A stretch of DNA of 64,000 nucleotides from Paenibacillus sp. FSL R7-0273 (GCF_000758625.1 NZ_CP009283.1:6248501-6312500); one strand, 5' to 3'; numbered from the stretch's first letter, positions 53,472-62,481 are shown. Notes: generated by a model not told the origin, from the sequence alone. Translations and numbers: made by a program.

Positions 53472-54869
53472 TTAAAAAGAAGCCTCTGCCGCTTTGCCCT
53501 GGACAGTCCGCTGACCTCCATTCTGCGATTCTGATGCATACAGCACCTTCCGCCCGCGCCAGCGCCGCAGCACCAAGAGCCCTCTCGCCGCTTCATCGGC
53601 GATCATGCAGCAGTAAATACCGACCAGACCCCAGCCCCAGCTGATGCCGAGGAGATAGGAACCTCCGATTCCAATAGTGGTCATGCAGATCAGGGAAATC
53701 GTCATCGTATAGCGGGTATCCCCGATGGCGTTAAGCGCATTGCCCATGGCCATGTTGAGCATTTTGCACGGCTGCAGCAGCAGGTTCAGCACCAGCAGCG
53801 TCACACCAATTGAGATAATCTCCCCGTCTACCGTGAACATACCAAGCAGTGACTTTCCAAAAGCGAACAGCAGCACGACATTCGCACTGACAATTGCCAG
53901 CCCGATATACAGCGTCCGGAATGCGCTGCGGTAGACCTCAGACAGCTGACGTGCGCCGAATAAAGTAGCAATCCGGATCTGGCCTGCCATCGCTACCGCG
54001 TAGCCCAGGGTAAAGCAGAACGACTCCAGTGTATTCAGATAGGTGCGTGCCGCCAGCTCTTTGGCCCCGAGCATAGCCAGAAAAGAGTAAATCGCCAGCT
54101 GTGAGACTACCCAGGCTGAGGAATTCAGCCCCAGCGGCCAGCTGATCTTCACAATCTCCCCGAACAGCTTCCGCTTGAAGACAGCGAAATCCCGCAGCCG
54201 GATTCTGCGTTCAAAGGCGCCGCAGAACATCACCAGCAGAACAATTGTGCCGAGCCCTCTGCTGATCACATTAGAGATGGCGATTCCGCCAAGTCCCATT
54301 TGCGGCAGTCCGAACATGCCGAAGATAAAAATATAATTCAGAATAATATGGATTACATTAACTGCAACCCCCGTATACATCGGCCCCCGGGTATTGCCTG
54401 TATTGCGGATAGCCGAGCCCAGGGAAGCGGTCAGTCCTACCAGGAATAATCCGCCGCCCACATAAGTCAGATAGACATGAGCCAGCGGAATCAGCTCTCC
54501 GGATATATTCAGCGCTCCCCCGATCGGATCGGCGAACAAAAACATAACCACGCTGACGATAAGCCCCAGCACCGTACTTGCTGTAACCCCCATTATCGCA
54601 ATTACACGTGCATCCTCCTGCCGTCCCGAACCGAGCCGCTGGGCAATCAGAATGCCTGCGCCGCCGGCAAAGGTGGTGAACAATGTTGTCAGCGCCCCAA
54701 ACAGCTGGTTCGATATGCCGACGACCGCCACCGCATCGTCCGAAATACGGCTGACCATAATGGTATCCACGGTTCCCAGCAGCGTCTGCAGAAAAATCTC
54801 AATAAAAATCGGCCAGGCCAGCACCCAAAGTCCGACGTTTCCTGTCTTCAGTTTCACGTTGGGTTTCAC
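53472..54869 (-). CDS. MATE-family efflux transporter
   Basis: A 465-residue inner-membrane protein with twelve predicted segments in two homologous halves, each opening with a MATE pattern (WPIFIEIFLQTLLGTVDTIM and SWPLGLNSSAWVVSQLAIYS). Members export drugs or metabolites using sodium or proton gradients. Start is GTG 54869, eight bases after GGGGGAG. It is divergent from the AraC gene at 55033, which may control it. Confidence 0.92.
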   Translation of the reverse strand: MKPNVKLKTGNVGLWVLAWPIFIEIFLQTLLGTVDTIMVSRISDDAVAVVGISNQLFGALTTLFTTFAGGAGILIAQRLGSGRQEDARVIAIMGVTASTVLGLIVSVVMFLFADPIGGALNISGELIPLAHVYLTYVGGGLFLVGLTASLGSAIRNTGNTRGPMYTGVAVNVIHIILNYIFIFGMFGLPQMGLGGIAISNVISRGLGTIVLLVMFCGAFERRIRLRDFAVFKRKLFGEIVKISWPLGLNSSAWVVSQLAIYSFLAMLGAKELAARTYLNTLESFCFTLGYAVAMAGQIRIATLFGARQLSEVYRSAFRTLYIGLAIVSANVVLLFAFGKSLLGMFTVDGEIISIGVTLLVLNLLLQPCKMLNMAMGNALNAIGDTRYTMTISLICMTTIGIGGSYLLGISWGWGLVGIYCCMIADEAARGLLVLRRWRGRKVLYASESQNGGQRTVQGKAAEASF

Positions 54870-55032
54870 TAAATGAACTCCCCCTCATCCTGCTGCACTC
54901 TTAGATAGTATCCTTGTAACCTGCCTGCAAATTACCTTGCTAGGAGTAAATTATAGGTGATATACTACGGGAAATGTAGCAAATTCCCAACCTAAACTTT
55001 CAATTTCTAAACCTGATCTGCAGGAGGACGAT

Positions 55033-55914
55033 ATGAGTCTGCTCCAATTCTCCAGCCCGCCGCTGCCGCATTACATTATCAGCGGACTTACGAATTATCC
55101 GCAGGGCTTCCGCCATGTGAACCGCCATAACATCAAAGTGTTCGACCTGCTGGTCGTCCGGGAGGGCTGCCTCTATCTTGGCGAAGAGGACAGAACCTAT
55201 GAAGTCCGGGCAGGAGAAGCACTGATTCTCCGTCCGGACTGCCATCATTACGGGACCGAAGCTTGCCGTGAGGACGGCTCCTACTACTGGCTCCATTTTC
55301 AGACCCCGGGTCCGTGGTGTTCCATAAGCTGTCATGCTGAAGCTCCCCGTGAACGGGATACCACGGAGGAGTCTGATCATTTCAACTTGTATAACGCACG
55401 TACCTTCAGCCTCCGGCTGTCGCAGTATATGACGCTGCTGCAGCCGGCCAGAATGGAGGAGCTGCTCGCCCAGCTCGAGCTCCTTAAGGTCAACGCCCAC
55501 CTGGATGCCGTCCGCTTCAAGCAGCAGATGCTGTTCCAGGAGCTGCTGCAGCAGCTCTCCGCCTCCGTGCACCGCGAACGGTCCGCGTCTCAATCGACCG
55601 CCTGCGCCGAGCAGGCGGCCTCCTTCCTCCGCGCCCATTACCGCGAGGAGATTACGACCGGCATGCTGGGCGACTGCCTCAACTTTCATCCGGTCTATAT
55701 CGCCCGCTGCATGAATCAGGAGTACGGCTGTCCTCCGATGGAATACCTGCTCCGCTACCGGATCGAGCAGAGCAAGCTGCTGCTGATGCAGACCAGCTTC
55801 CCGATTGCCCGTATTGCCGAGGAGGTCGGCTTCAACCAGGCGCCCTACTTCAGCTCCAGCTTCATGAAGCTGGAGGGGATTTCGCCGCGCCAGTACCGGC
55901 AGCGGTTCTCTTGA
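55033..55914 (+). CDS. AraC-family transcriptional regulator
   Basis: A 293-residue regulator with an N-terminal cupin-like sensor (FDLLVVREGCLYLGEEDRTY, ALILRPDCHHYG) and a C-terminal AraC domain (ITTGMLGDCLNFHPVYIARC and PIARIAEEVGFNQAPYFSSS). GGAGG precedes the ATG. It is divergent from the MATE gene across 163 bases. The ligand and targets are unknown. Confidence 0.9.
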   Translation: MSLLQFSSPPLPHYIISGLTNYPQGFRHVNRHNIKVFDLLVVREGCLYLGEEDRTYEVRAGEALILRPDCHHYGTEACREDGSYYWLHFQTPGPWCSISCHAEAPRERDTTEESDHFNLYNARTFSLRLSQYMTLLQPARMEELLAQLELLKVNAHLDAVRFKQQMLFQELLQQLSASVHRERSASQSTACAEQAASFLRAHYREEITTGMLGDCLNFHPVYIARCMNQEYGCPPMEYLLRYRIEQSKLLLMQTSFPIARIAEEVGFNQAPYFSSSFMKLEGISPRQYRQRFS

Positions 55915-55939
55915 GCAACATTACCTAATTCGGTGCATA

Positions 55940-56043
55940 GGTCCCTTTGGGCCAAATCAGGGACATTTAAGTGAACTTTTTCCCACTATTATTCTAAAAC
56001 CGTTGTTTCACGAAGAATTAAGTAGCGAAAGTCCACCTAATTT
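55940..56043. repeat. Dispersed repeat, family B, right-half copy
   Basis: Shares with 39060-39163 the order GGGGC/GGGCC, ATTTAAGT or AATTAAAT, and near the end GAAGAATTAAGT(G/A)(C/G)CGAAA(A/G)TCCA(A/C)CTAA. It lies in the 360-base gap between the AraC and isochorismatase genes. Confidence 0.6.
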
Positions 56044-56095
56044 ACTAAAAGCAGCTCACAGTTCGTTCTGCTCCGATCCTGACAATAGCGCAGAC

Positions 56096-56152
56096 AACAG
56101 CCCCTGTATAACCGGTAGCATTCCCGGCAATACAGGGGCTGTTTATTTTTTG
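56096..56152 (+). terminator. Strong terminator after the AraC gene
   Basis: AACAGCCCCTGTAT and ATACAGGGGCTGTT form a 14-base-pair stem, with a small ACCGG/CCGG helix in the loop, and run into TTATTTTTTG. It may also slow read-through from the opposite strand. No further gene is seen between it and 56274. Confidence 0.88.
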
Positions 56153-56274
56153 TGTAATATAAAGGGCAATTCTTTGCAGTACATCCAGTTGGCTCAGACC
56201 CGATCAAATCCCTTACGTATTACCAATCGCACAGAACATCAGCTAGCCGCTACCCAGCTTACCAGCTAACCTTC

Positions 56275-56835
56275 TTAGCCTTTCACCACCGCGTACTTCT
56301 CTTTATACTGCTCCAGCGTTACCACCTCGCCAAAGATCCCGATATCGCGCAGCCCCGACCGGTGCATCTCCTCATCCTTGGAAGCGCAGCAGTCGCTGAT
56401 GCAGACAACCTTGTACGTATGGTACATCGCATCCGATGCCGTTGAGCGGACACAGACATTGGTCCATACACCGGTAACCGCTACCGTGTCGATCCCCTCT
56501 TCCCGCAGGAACAGGTCCATATCCGTATAGCTGAACGCGCTGTGGCGTCTCTTTTGCACCACATAGTCTCCCTTTGACTCATCCGGTGTAAGCTCGGCAA
56601 TGAAATCCGATCCCCAGCTGCCCTTGATAGCATGAACCGGCCGGACCCGGAAGTCGGCATCGTTTTTGCGGTGCGCTTCCTGTACGAAGATCACCTGGAT
56701 CTCATTTTCGTGGCTGAACGCAATCAGGTCCTGGAGCGCCGGTACGATTCCCGCTCCGTTTGGACAAGTCAGTGCCCCGTCCGGATGAATAAAATCATTT
56801 AGCATATCTATGACTACTATTGCGTGTTTTCCCAT
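56275..56835 (-). CDS. Isochorismatase-family cysteine hydrolase
   Basis: About 186 residues with the catalytic triad of the family: aspartate in VVIDMLNDF, lysine in VVQKRRHSAF and cysteine in GVWTNVCVRSTA, the last preceded by the usual cis-peptide region. Members include nicotinamidase, N-carbamoylsarcosine amidase and ureidoacrylate hydrolase, all amide or carbamoyl cleavers. It follows the allantoinase-like gene by 21 bases in one operon, so hydrolysis of a ureido or carbamoyl product is likely. ATG 56835 matches family N termini; GTG 56844 is possible. Confidence 0.9.
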   Translation of the reverse strand: MGKHAIVVIDMLNDFIHPDGALTCPNGAGIVPALQDLIAFSHENEIQVIFVQEAHRKNDADFRVRPVHAIKGSWGSDFIAELTPDESKGDYVVQKRRHSAFSYTDMDLFLREEGIDTVAVTGVWTNVCVRSTASDAMYHTYKVVCISDCCASKDEEMHRSGLRDIGIFGEVVTLEQYKEKYAVVKG

Positions 56836-56856
56836 ATTACTCACGTTCCCTTCGGT

Positions 56857-58272
56857 TTAGTATTTCAGCAGGCGCGGAAGCTCGCTGATCGTCTGGCGCT
56901 TTACATATTCACCATGTCCCGGCTTGCCGACCACACCCAGTGCATCATCGTAGACCAGCGTACCGCGGACGATCGTTTTATCCACCTTGCCTTTTAGCTT
57001 CATACCATGGAACGGCGTATATTTAGGCTTACAGTGCATCTGATCCTTATCCAGCGTCCACTCCTTCTCCAGATCCACAATGGTGAAGTCCGCGTCAGTA
57101 CCGATCTCCAGCGCCCCTTTTTTCGGATACAGGCCGTAGTGGATTGCCGGATTTGTGCAGAGCAGCTCTACCAGCCGGGAGAGACTCAGTCTGCCTTTGT
57201 TGTAGCCTTCGCTGATCATAATCGGCACCAGTGTCTCTACCCCCGGGATTCCCGGAAAAGAAGTCCAGACATCCATCCCCGGCGCATCCTTCTCAGTGGC
57301 AATTTCATAAGGGGCATGGTCGGTGGCCATAAAATCGATCGTTCCGTCCGCCAGTCCCTGCCACAGTACTTCATTATCCTTTGCTGTGCGCAGCGGCGGC
57401 GCGATCTTGGCGAACGTACCGAACTCGGTCATCGCATCTACCGCATTAAGCGTCAGGTAGTGCGGACAGGATTCCGCAGTCACCTTGGTTCCCTTCAGCT
57501 TGGCTTCACGGATCAGCTCGTTGCCTGCCCCGGTGCTCATATGCACGATATGCAGCCTGGCACCTGTCTCCTCAGCAAAGCTGATGCCCAGCTGGATTGC
57601 AGCTTTTTCAGCAAGCGCCATACGCGCTTCAGCCCATGCAGGGTAATCAAGGCGGCCCTCACCCTTCAGCTTGTTAGTGAAGTAATCGCAGATGGCAAAG
57701 TTCTCGGCGTGAATACCAATCGGCAGCCCCGTAGGTGATACAGCGGCAAAAGCCTCCAGCATCTCCGGATCGGTTACACGCGGGTAGCTCGGCACCGACG
57801 GCGTCATATATACTTTAAAAGCAACTACCCCATTGGCAATCTGCTCACTGATAATCTCCGGCAGCACATTATTGCGTACATCCTCGCCGGTAATACCGCC
57901 CCACATCGCATAGTCAACAATCCCTTTGCCTTCCAATGCATTCAGCTTATTGAACAGGTTATCGGCAGAACGGACTGACGGCACGCTGCAGCAAGGCATA
58001 TCTACAATCATCGTTACGCCGCCGGCTGCAGCGCTGCTTGTTCCAGTCACGAAGTCCTCACGATGCGTAAACCCCGGATCATTAAAATGCGTATGCGAAT
58101 CAATAACGCCCGGCAGCACCAGCTTTCCGCCAGCATCAATAATCTCTGCTGCATCAGCCTCAATGTCCTTGGCAAAGCCGACGATTACTCCTTTGTTCAC
58201 CAGAATGTCTGTCAGCACCTGTCGGTCACCCTGCGGAATGCTGGCATTTTTAATAATCAGATCATAGCTCAT
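56857..58272 (-). CDS. allB: Allantoinase / cyclic-amidohydrolase
   Basis: A 471-residue amidohydrolase of the allantoinase-dihydropyrimidinase group. Metal motif GVIDSHTHFNDPGFTHREDF, the lysine to be carboxylated in VVAFKVYM, then GIHAENF, LHIVHMS and the catalytic aspartate in MATDHAPY, and a C-terminal TIVRGTLVYDD. The FNDPG.THRE pattern and neighbours favour allantoinase (allantoin to allantoate), but a hydantoinase or dihydropyrimidinase is not excluded. GAGGTG precedes the ATG. It leads a two-gene operon with the isochorismatase-type gene and has an unusual structured leader. Confidence 0.88.
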   Translation of the reverse strand: MSYDLIIKNASIPQGDRQVLTDILVNKGVIVGFAKDIEADAAEIIDAGGKLVLPGVIDSHTHFNDPGFTHREDFVTGTSSAAAGGVTMIVDMPCCSVPSVRSADNLFNKLNALEGKGIVDYAMWGGITGEDVRNNVLPEIISEQIANGVVAFKVYMTPSVPSYPRVTDPEMLEAFAAVSPTGLPIGIHAENFAICDYFTNKLKGEGRLDYPAWAEARMALAEKAAIQLGISFAEETGARLHIVHMSTGAGNELIREAKLKGTKVTAESCPHYLTLNAVDAMTEFGTFAKIAPPLRTAKDNEVLWQGLADGTIDFMATDHAPYEIATEKDAPGMDVWTSFPGIPGVETLVPIMISEGYNKGRLSLSRLVELLCTNPAIHYGLYPKKGALEIGTDADFTIVDLEKEWTLDKDQMHCKPKYTPFHGMKLKGKVDKTIVRGTLVYDDALGVVGKPGHGEYVKRQTISELPRLLKY

Positions 58273-58326
58273 GAATACACACCTCTTCTTTTGAATTTAG
58301 ATTCATTTCCGCGCACGACAAATAAA

Positions 58327-58427
58327 CCCCAGGTTACAAAAGGTACAGGGCAGACACCATTCTCACACAGCCATAAATAGCCGCACATAGAACAGTAATT
58401 CTTTTCTGCACCTCTTGTAGCCTGGGG
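58327..58427 (-). ncRNA. Long structured leader before the allantoinase gene
   Basis: On the minus strand the segment begins CCCCAGGCTACAAGAGG and ends CCTTTTGTAACCTGGGG. With GGTGCAG/CTGTACC the outer helix reaches about 22 base pairs. An inner helix (GTTCT...TGTGCGGCTA against TGGCTGTGTG...AGAAT) caps it, and the two are separated by an asymmetric internal loop. It lies 55 bases upstream of the start codon. It does not match the purine, guanidine, THF or glycine riboswitch cores I know. The remainder of the gap (58428-58625) shows AT-rich sequence only. Confidence 0.5.
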
Positions 58428-58625
58428 CAATTTACGGTCGCCTGGTCGAAACGCTCAAACCGGATTAATGAGCTTATACAAGAGCTTATTCTGTTAGTCC
58501 ATCCAAGAAAGTCATTCGATATAATGTAATGTTTAGTAACGTGATAGTATTGAATTTGCTTTCTTAATTACCCTAATCATATCACCAGAGGAATTATCGT
58601 CAAGATACTTAAGCAGTTCGTCAAC

Positions 58626-58671
58626 AAAAAGCCAATTTATATGTTATATTACCTAACAACCAAGGCTTTTT
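58626..58671 (-). terminator. Terminator of the MerR gene
   Basis: AAAAAGCC and GGCTTTTT pair around a 30-base AT-rich loop on the minus strand, followed by TG. The stem is short, so efficiency is doubtful. Confidence 0.55.
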
Positions 58672-58717
58672 CCGGTATAATTGTAAGCCTATCAGCGACA
58701 TTCATCACTTTTCCGGC

Positions 58718-59098
58718 TCAATTATTTTCAGCCTCTGCCCGTTCCTCCAGCGAAGCAAAATAAGCAATCTTATGCTCAACCTTCTCCGCAAACGCCTGAA
58801 AAAATTTGATCTTCTCATCAATATGCACCTTATGCTCCTGCAGCAGTTTGCGCTGCTCAGGGAGTGAGCTATGCCCTTCCTTGGAGAGCGAGATAAACTG
58901 TTTAATGTCGGCAATCGGCATACCGGTATCCTTCAGGCAGCAGATTAACGAAATCAGCTCCAGATCCTCATCATGGAAGCAACGGTTTCCGTGCTCATCC
59001 CTGGCTACCTCAGGCAGAACACCCTCTCTTTCGTAATAACGCAGTGTATATTGGCTCAGTCCGCTTTTTTGTGATATGGTTTTGATGCTGTATCCCAT
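58718..59098 (-). CDS. MerR-family transcriptional regulator
   Basis: A 126-residue regulator. The N-terminal winged helix (SIKTISQKSGLSQYTLRYYE, GVLPEVARDEHGNR) is followed by a helical dimer arm. No cysteine metal-binding pattern is present, so it belongs with the MerR proteins that sense electrophiles, like AdhR, more than with metal sensors. It is divergent from an aldo/keto reductase gene whose promoter has the 19-base spacer MerR proteins act on. Confidence 0.92.
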   Translation of the reverse strand: MGYSIKTISQKSGLSQYTLRYYEREGVLPEVARDEHGNRCFHDEDLELISLICCLKDTGMPIADIKQFISLSKEGHSSLPEQRKLLQEHKVHIDEKIKFFQAFAEKVEHKIAYFASLEERAEAENN

Positions 59099-59184
59099 GA
59101 TTGCAGCTCCCTTCTGCCGTAAAGCTACGGCCCATCTCTAAAGTAACACCATTTCCATGCAATTAAAAGCGCTTCAAAAACCTG

Positions 59185-59215
59185 TTGACTTACACTTAAC
59201 TCTAAGGTCTACACT
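59185..59215 (+). promoter_or_regulatory. MerR-type promoter of the aldo/keto reductase gene
   Basis: TTGACT (59185-59190) and TACACT (59210-59215) are separated by 19 bases, longer than the normal 17. An imperfect dyad ACTTA...TAAGGT fills the spacer. This is the layout of promoters twisted into action by MerR regulators. Confidence 0.65.
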
Positions 59216-59251
59216 AAACCAGAAACCTTACAAATGAGGAGTGAACACAAA

Positions 59252-60172
59252 GTGGTAAAAAAAATTAAAGCAGGCAGCAGCCAGCTTGAGGTAGCAGAGA
59301 TCTCTTTAGGATGTATGCGGATTGCCGAGCTTTCCCCGAAAGAGGCCGATGTACATATTCACAGTGCATTAGAGGCGGGAATCGACTTTTTTGACCATGC
59401 AGATATATACGCAGGCGGTAAGGCGGAGGAAGTATTCGGAGATGTAGTAGCAGCTACTCCGGGCATGCGCGATAAAATGCTGATTCAGACCAAATGCGGA
59501 ATCCGTGACGGGTTCTTCGACTTTTCCAGGGATCATATTGTAACGTCGGTTGAGAACAGCCTGAAGCGCCTGAAGACGGATTATGTTGATGTACTGCTGC
59601 TGCACCGCCCGGACACTCTGATGGAGCCTGAGGAGGTCGCTGAAGCCTTTGATTATCTTGAGCAAAAGGGTATGGTCAAACACTTCGGCGTCAGCAACCT
59701 GAACCCGCTGCAGATTGAGCTGCTCAAAAAGAATGTACAGCAGCCCCTGCTCTTCAACCAGCTGCAGCTTAGCATCATGGTCTCCGGAATGATTGATGCC
59801 GGCTTCAATGTCAATATGACTAACTCTGCATCCGTAGTGCATGACGGAGGAATTTTGGAGTACAGCCGCCTGCATGATATGACCATCCAGCCTTGGTCCC
59901 CGTTCCAGTACGGTTTCTTTGAAGGGGTATTCCTGGGCAACGACAAGTTCCCTGTGCTGAATGAAGTGATTAACCGCCTTGCAGCTGAAAAAGAGGTCGC
60001 TGACACTGCTATCGCGATCGCCTGGCTGCTCAGACACCCTGCAGGCATGCAGCCGATTGTCGGAACAACGAACACACAGCGCCTGCTGGATATTGCTAAA
60101 GCCTCTGATATTACCCTGACCCGTCAGGAATGGTATGAAATTTACCGTGCCGCCGGCAACAAGCTGCCTTAA
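59252..60172 (+). CDS. Aldo/keto reductase
   Basis: About 306 residues, TIM-barrel NADPH-dependent reductase. The catalytic tetrad is visible as Asp in FFDHADIYAGG, Tyr in the same motif, Lys in IQTKCG and His in LLLHRPD; cofactor motif near QPIVGTTNTQRL. It reduces aldehydes or ketones in the cytoplasm. GTG 59252 lies ten bases after GAGGAG; ATG 59234 overlaps that ribosome site and is unlikely. Control by the divergent MerR regulator suggests induction by reactive carbonyls. Confidence 0.92.
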   Translation: MVKKIKAGSSQLEVAEISLGCMRIAELSPKEADVHIHSALEAGIDFFDHADIYAGGKAEEVFGDVVAATPGMRDKMLIQTKCGIRDGFFDFSRDHIVTSVENSLKRLKTDYVDVLLLHRPDTLMEPEEVAEAFDYLEQKGMVKHFGVSNLNPLQIELLKKNVQQPLLFNQLQLSIMVSGMIDAGFNVNMTNSASVVHDGGILEYSRLHDMTIQPWSPFQYGFFEGVFLGNDKFPVLNEVINRLAAEKEVADTAIAIAWLLRHPAGMQPIVGTTNTQRLLDIAKASDITLTRQEWYEIYRAAGNKLP

Positions 60173-60212
60173 GCAGCGGACAAGCCTCTTTAGCACCACC
60201 ATAAATAAAAAT

Positions 60213-60256
60213 AAGAGTACTCTTCCCAGCCACATGGCAGGTGGAGTACTCTTTGC
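60213..60256 (+). terminator. Terminator of the aldo/keto reductase gene
   Basis: AAGAGTACTC and GAGTACTCTT form a 10-base-pair stem with a 21-base loop, followed by TGCTTTGC. Confidence 0.7.
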
Positions 60257-60353
60257 TTTGCGCCTTTGAACAGCAGTGACAGAATGCTTTGACAGCCTGC
60301 GGCTCCTTGCGCTATTTTTAACTCATTATTCAATAGGAGAACGGAGCCTGATA

Positions 60354-60812
60354 ATGGGATTACACTATATAGGGTTTATCCTGCCACTTTTAGTTTTGCT
60401 GCCGAATCTGCTGTTCATCTTTTTTGCTCCGCGTTATGTCCCCTCATCAATCACTGCTCCGCCTGTGATCTTCACTATATTGGAGAGGGCCGGTCAGATT
60501 ACATGCTTCACTTTACCCATCCTGTATGGACACAAAATTGCTGTTCAGCCCGTAACCTCCTTAAGCTGGTTAATGTTAATCTGTTTAATCTTTTACTATA
60601 TGTGCTGGCTGCGCTACTACCGGTCCGGCAGAGCGTTCAGCATGTTATTTAAACCGCTAGGCCCGCTTCCTTTACCTATGGCCATATTCCCGGTTCTTTA
60701 TTTCAGCCTGCTTGCACTAGGAATAGACTCTCTTCTCTTTGCTGCCGCTGCCGCAGTCTTCGCCATCGGGCATCTCACTGTAAGCTGGAACACCTATAAA
60801 CAAATCAGATAA
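60354..60812 (+). CDS. Small integral membrane protein of unknown function
   Basis: A 152-residue hydrophobic protein with about five predicted membrane segments (for example IGFILPLLVLLPNLLFIFF and LSWLMLICLIFYYMCWL). I do not recognise the family. Start ATG 60354 has GGAG seven bases upstream; the longer in-frame version from 60276 would overlap a poor leader. It stands alone between the reductase and GNAT genes. Confidence 0.7.
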   Translation: MGLHYIGFILPLLVLLPNLLFIFFAPRYVPSSITAPPVIFTILERAGQITCFTLPILYGHKIAVQPVTSLSWLMLICLIFYYMCWLRYYRSGRAFSMLFKPLGPLPLPMAIFPVLYFSLLALGIDSLLFAAAAAVFAIGHLTVSWNTYKQIR

Positions 60813-60831
60813 AATAATGACTTCATAAGCG

Positions 60832-61461
60832 TTACACAGGGTTTATATTCAGCTCGAAGCTATAATTAGGTATGGATTTCCCCTTTGGCCCAATGCCAAA
60901 TTCGTTAAAAACCTTAAAGCCATTTTTACAATAGAACTTTTTGTTTAGTTCCGTATGGGTAACTAATGTGATCCGGCCGCCACCGTGCTTACTAACATAA
61001 GGGAATAAAAAGGCATTAAACAATGTACTCCCCAGGTTTTTCCCTTGAAAGCCCCTCGCAACCGCAAGGGAATCGATATACCAGCTCTCCTGCCCGTATC
61101 GGTCACAAGCCTCTTTCATTGTATCCAGTGTCTTCAGAATATGAAAAATTCGTTTCATGCCAATCTGAGCAGCCAGTGCTAAGCCGCCATTAAACAGATA
61201 TTGTAAGAAGCCCGGGCCCTTTGCCCCGCTTTTTTTCAACAAAACAGCAGAAACAATTTTTCCATCCATAATTCCTACAAAGCACGCCTTTTGCTGATAA
61301 TAAGATTTTGTATTAGTATAATTAAGTCTAAACAAGTGCTCCTTATAGTCCCTGCCCTCAGGTAAGATAAGCGGAAACAACGGATATTCTGAAAATGACT
61401 CGGTAAATAAGGTAGCGACTTCGTGCAACTCCTCTTTCTCAGCCAGCCGAAAAGACTTCAT
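60832..61461 (-). CDS. GNAT-family N-acetyltransferase
   Basis: A 209-residue acetyltransferase. The acetyl-CoA loop is in the segment SWYIDSLAVARGFQGKNLGS, with the R/Q-x-x-G-x-G/A pattern as RGFQGKNLG, and the late VTHTELNKKFYCKNGFKVF is typical of the fold. AGGAGG lies six bases before ATG 61461. Base composition is lower in GC than most of the window, shared with the divergent TetR gene. The acceptor is unknown. Confidence 0.87.
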   Translation of the reverse strand: MKSFRLAEKEELHEVATLFTESFSEYPLFPLILPEGRDYKEHLFRLNYTNTKSYYQQKACFVGIMDGKIVSAVLLKKSGAKGPGFLQYLFNGGLALAAQIGMKRIFHILKTLDTMKEACDRYGQESWYIDSLAVARGFQGKNLGSTLFNAFLFPYVSKHGGGRITLVTHTELNKKFYCKNGFKVFNEFGIGPKGKSIPNYSFELNINPV

Positions 61462-61523
61462 GTGAGCCCTCCTTTTTACTTTCTTTGATTTCCTTATTGT
61501 AATAAGCAGAGGCATAAAAAAGT

Positions 61524-62153
61524 ATGGTCAATTCATTTGATTTGTTTATTAATGAACAGGTAGAACCTAATTGTACAGAAATGGGGTTAATTGTGGGCGA
61601 CAGACGATCGATTAGAACTAAAGCATCCATTAAACAGGCCTTTTTGTCATTATTGAATACTAAGGTCATTTCTAAAATAACCATTCTGGAAATCTCGGAG
61701 CTTGCCGATATCGGCAGAGGCACTTTTTATTTACATTATAAGGATATCTACGATTTATATAATGAAATTGAAGCAGAGATGTTTGATCAGTTAAATCAGT
61801 TTTATGATGATTCCTTTCCCATCAAGGAACATCATGATATTATGCATTTTATAAATAAACTTACGAATTATATTTATCAAAACAAAACGTTGTTTAACAT
61901 GCTTACCAATCCGGAAGACAAATTATTAACCTCCGATAAATTTAAGCAGTTTTTCAAAATGAAGATTTTGCAGGAAATGCTTATGGACAACAAAAATAGG
62001 GATACATCAACGGTGAATGTAGAAACAGAAAGTCTGTTTATTGCCTCTGGGGTGGTCGGGGTGATCGAAGACTGGGTCGTACGCGGCATGGAAGAAGAGC
62101 CCACGGGCATGTCCCTACGTATACAACAGCTGCTGCTGAAGTTAGAGGGCTAG
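61524..62153 (+). CDS. TetR-family transcriptional regulator
   Basis: About 209 residues with a TetR helix-turn-helix (KASIKQAFLSLLNTKVISKI, ELADIGRGTFYLHYKDIYDL) and a helical C-terminal domain. Start is uncertain: ATG 61524 lacks a clear ribosome site, and GTG 61593 after GGGG would give a normal-length N terminus. It is divergent from the GNAT gene across 62 bases and may repress it. The gene is AT-richer than most of its neighbours. Confidence 0.85.
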   Translation: MVNSFDLFINEQVEPNCTEMGLIVGDRRSIRTKASIKQAFLSLLNTKVISKITILEISELADIGRGTFYLHYKDIYDLYNEIEAEMFDQLNQFYDDSFPIKEHHDIMHFINKLTNYIYQNKTLFNMLTNPEDKLLTSDKFKQFFKMKILQEMLMDNKNRDTSTVNVETESLFIASGVVGVIEDWVVRGMEEEPTGMSLRIQQLLLKLEG

Positions 62154-62173
62154 GCACTTAGTCAATAAAAATA

Positions 62174-62210
62174 AAAGAGTGCATTAGAGATATTCTCTAA
62201 TGCACTCTTT
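62174..62210. terminator. Bidirectional terminator between the TetR gene and the tRNA array
   Basis: AAAGAGTGCATTAGAGA and its exact mirror TCTCTAATGCACTCTTT form a 17-base-pair stem around a TATT loop. The minus-strand side runs into TTATTTTTA, ending the long tRNA transcript; the plus side ends the TetR gene. Confidence 0.9.
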
Positions 62211-62215
62211 AGCTA

Positions 62216-62294
62216 TACCGGCGAGAGGACTCGAACCTCCACGGTTTCCCACTCGATTTTGAGTCGAGCGCGTCTGCCATTCCGCCACGCCGGC
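62216..62294 (-). tRNA. tRNA-Leu (CAA)
   Basis: Full cloverleaf with anticodon loop CTCAAAA. The variable arm is short for a leucine tRNA (about 11 bases), and the acceptor ends with a G-U pair. CCA is not encoded. Confidence 0.88.
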
Positions 62295-62321
62295 GTATTG
62301 AACTGATAACTCCAAAATCAA

Positions 62322-62395
62322 TGGAGGCGCCACCCAGATTTGAACTGGGGATAAAGCTTTTGCAGAGCTTTGCCTTACCACTTGGCTATGGCGCC
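62322..62395 (-). tRNA. tRNA-Cys (GCA)
   Basis: Cloverleaf with anticodon loop CTGCAAA, acceptor GGCGCC/GGCGCC, encoded CCA end. Confidence 0.95.
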
Positions 62396-62401
62396 ATAAA
62401 A

Positions 62402-62476
62402 TGGAGCGGACGACGGGAATCGAACCCGCGACCCTCGCCTTGGCAAGGCGATGCTCTACCGCTGAGCCACGTCCGC
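62402..62476 (-). tRNA. tRNA-Gly (GCC)
   Basis: Cloverleaf with anticodon loop TTGCCAA, acceptor GCGGACG, encoded CCA. Confidence 0.95.
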
Positions 62477-62481
62477 ATAAA

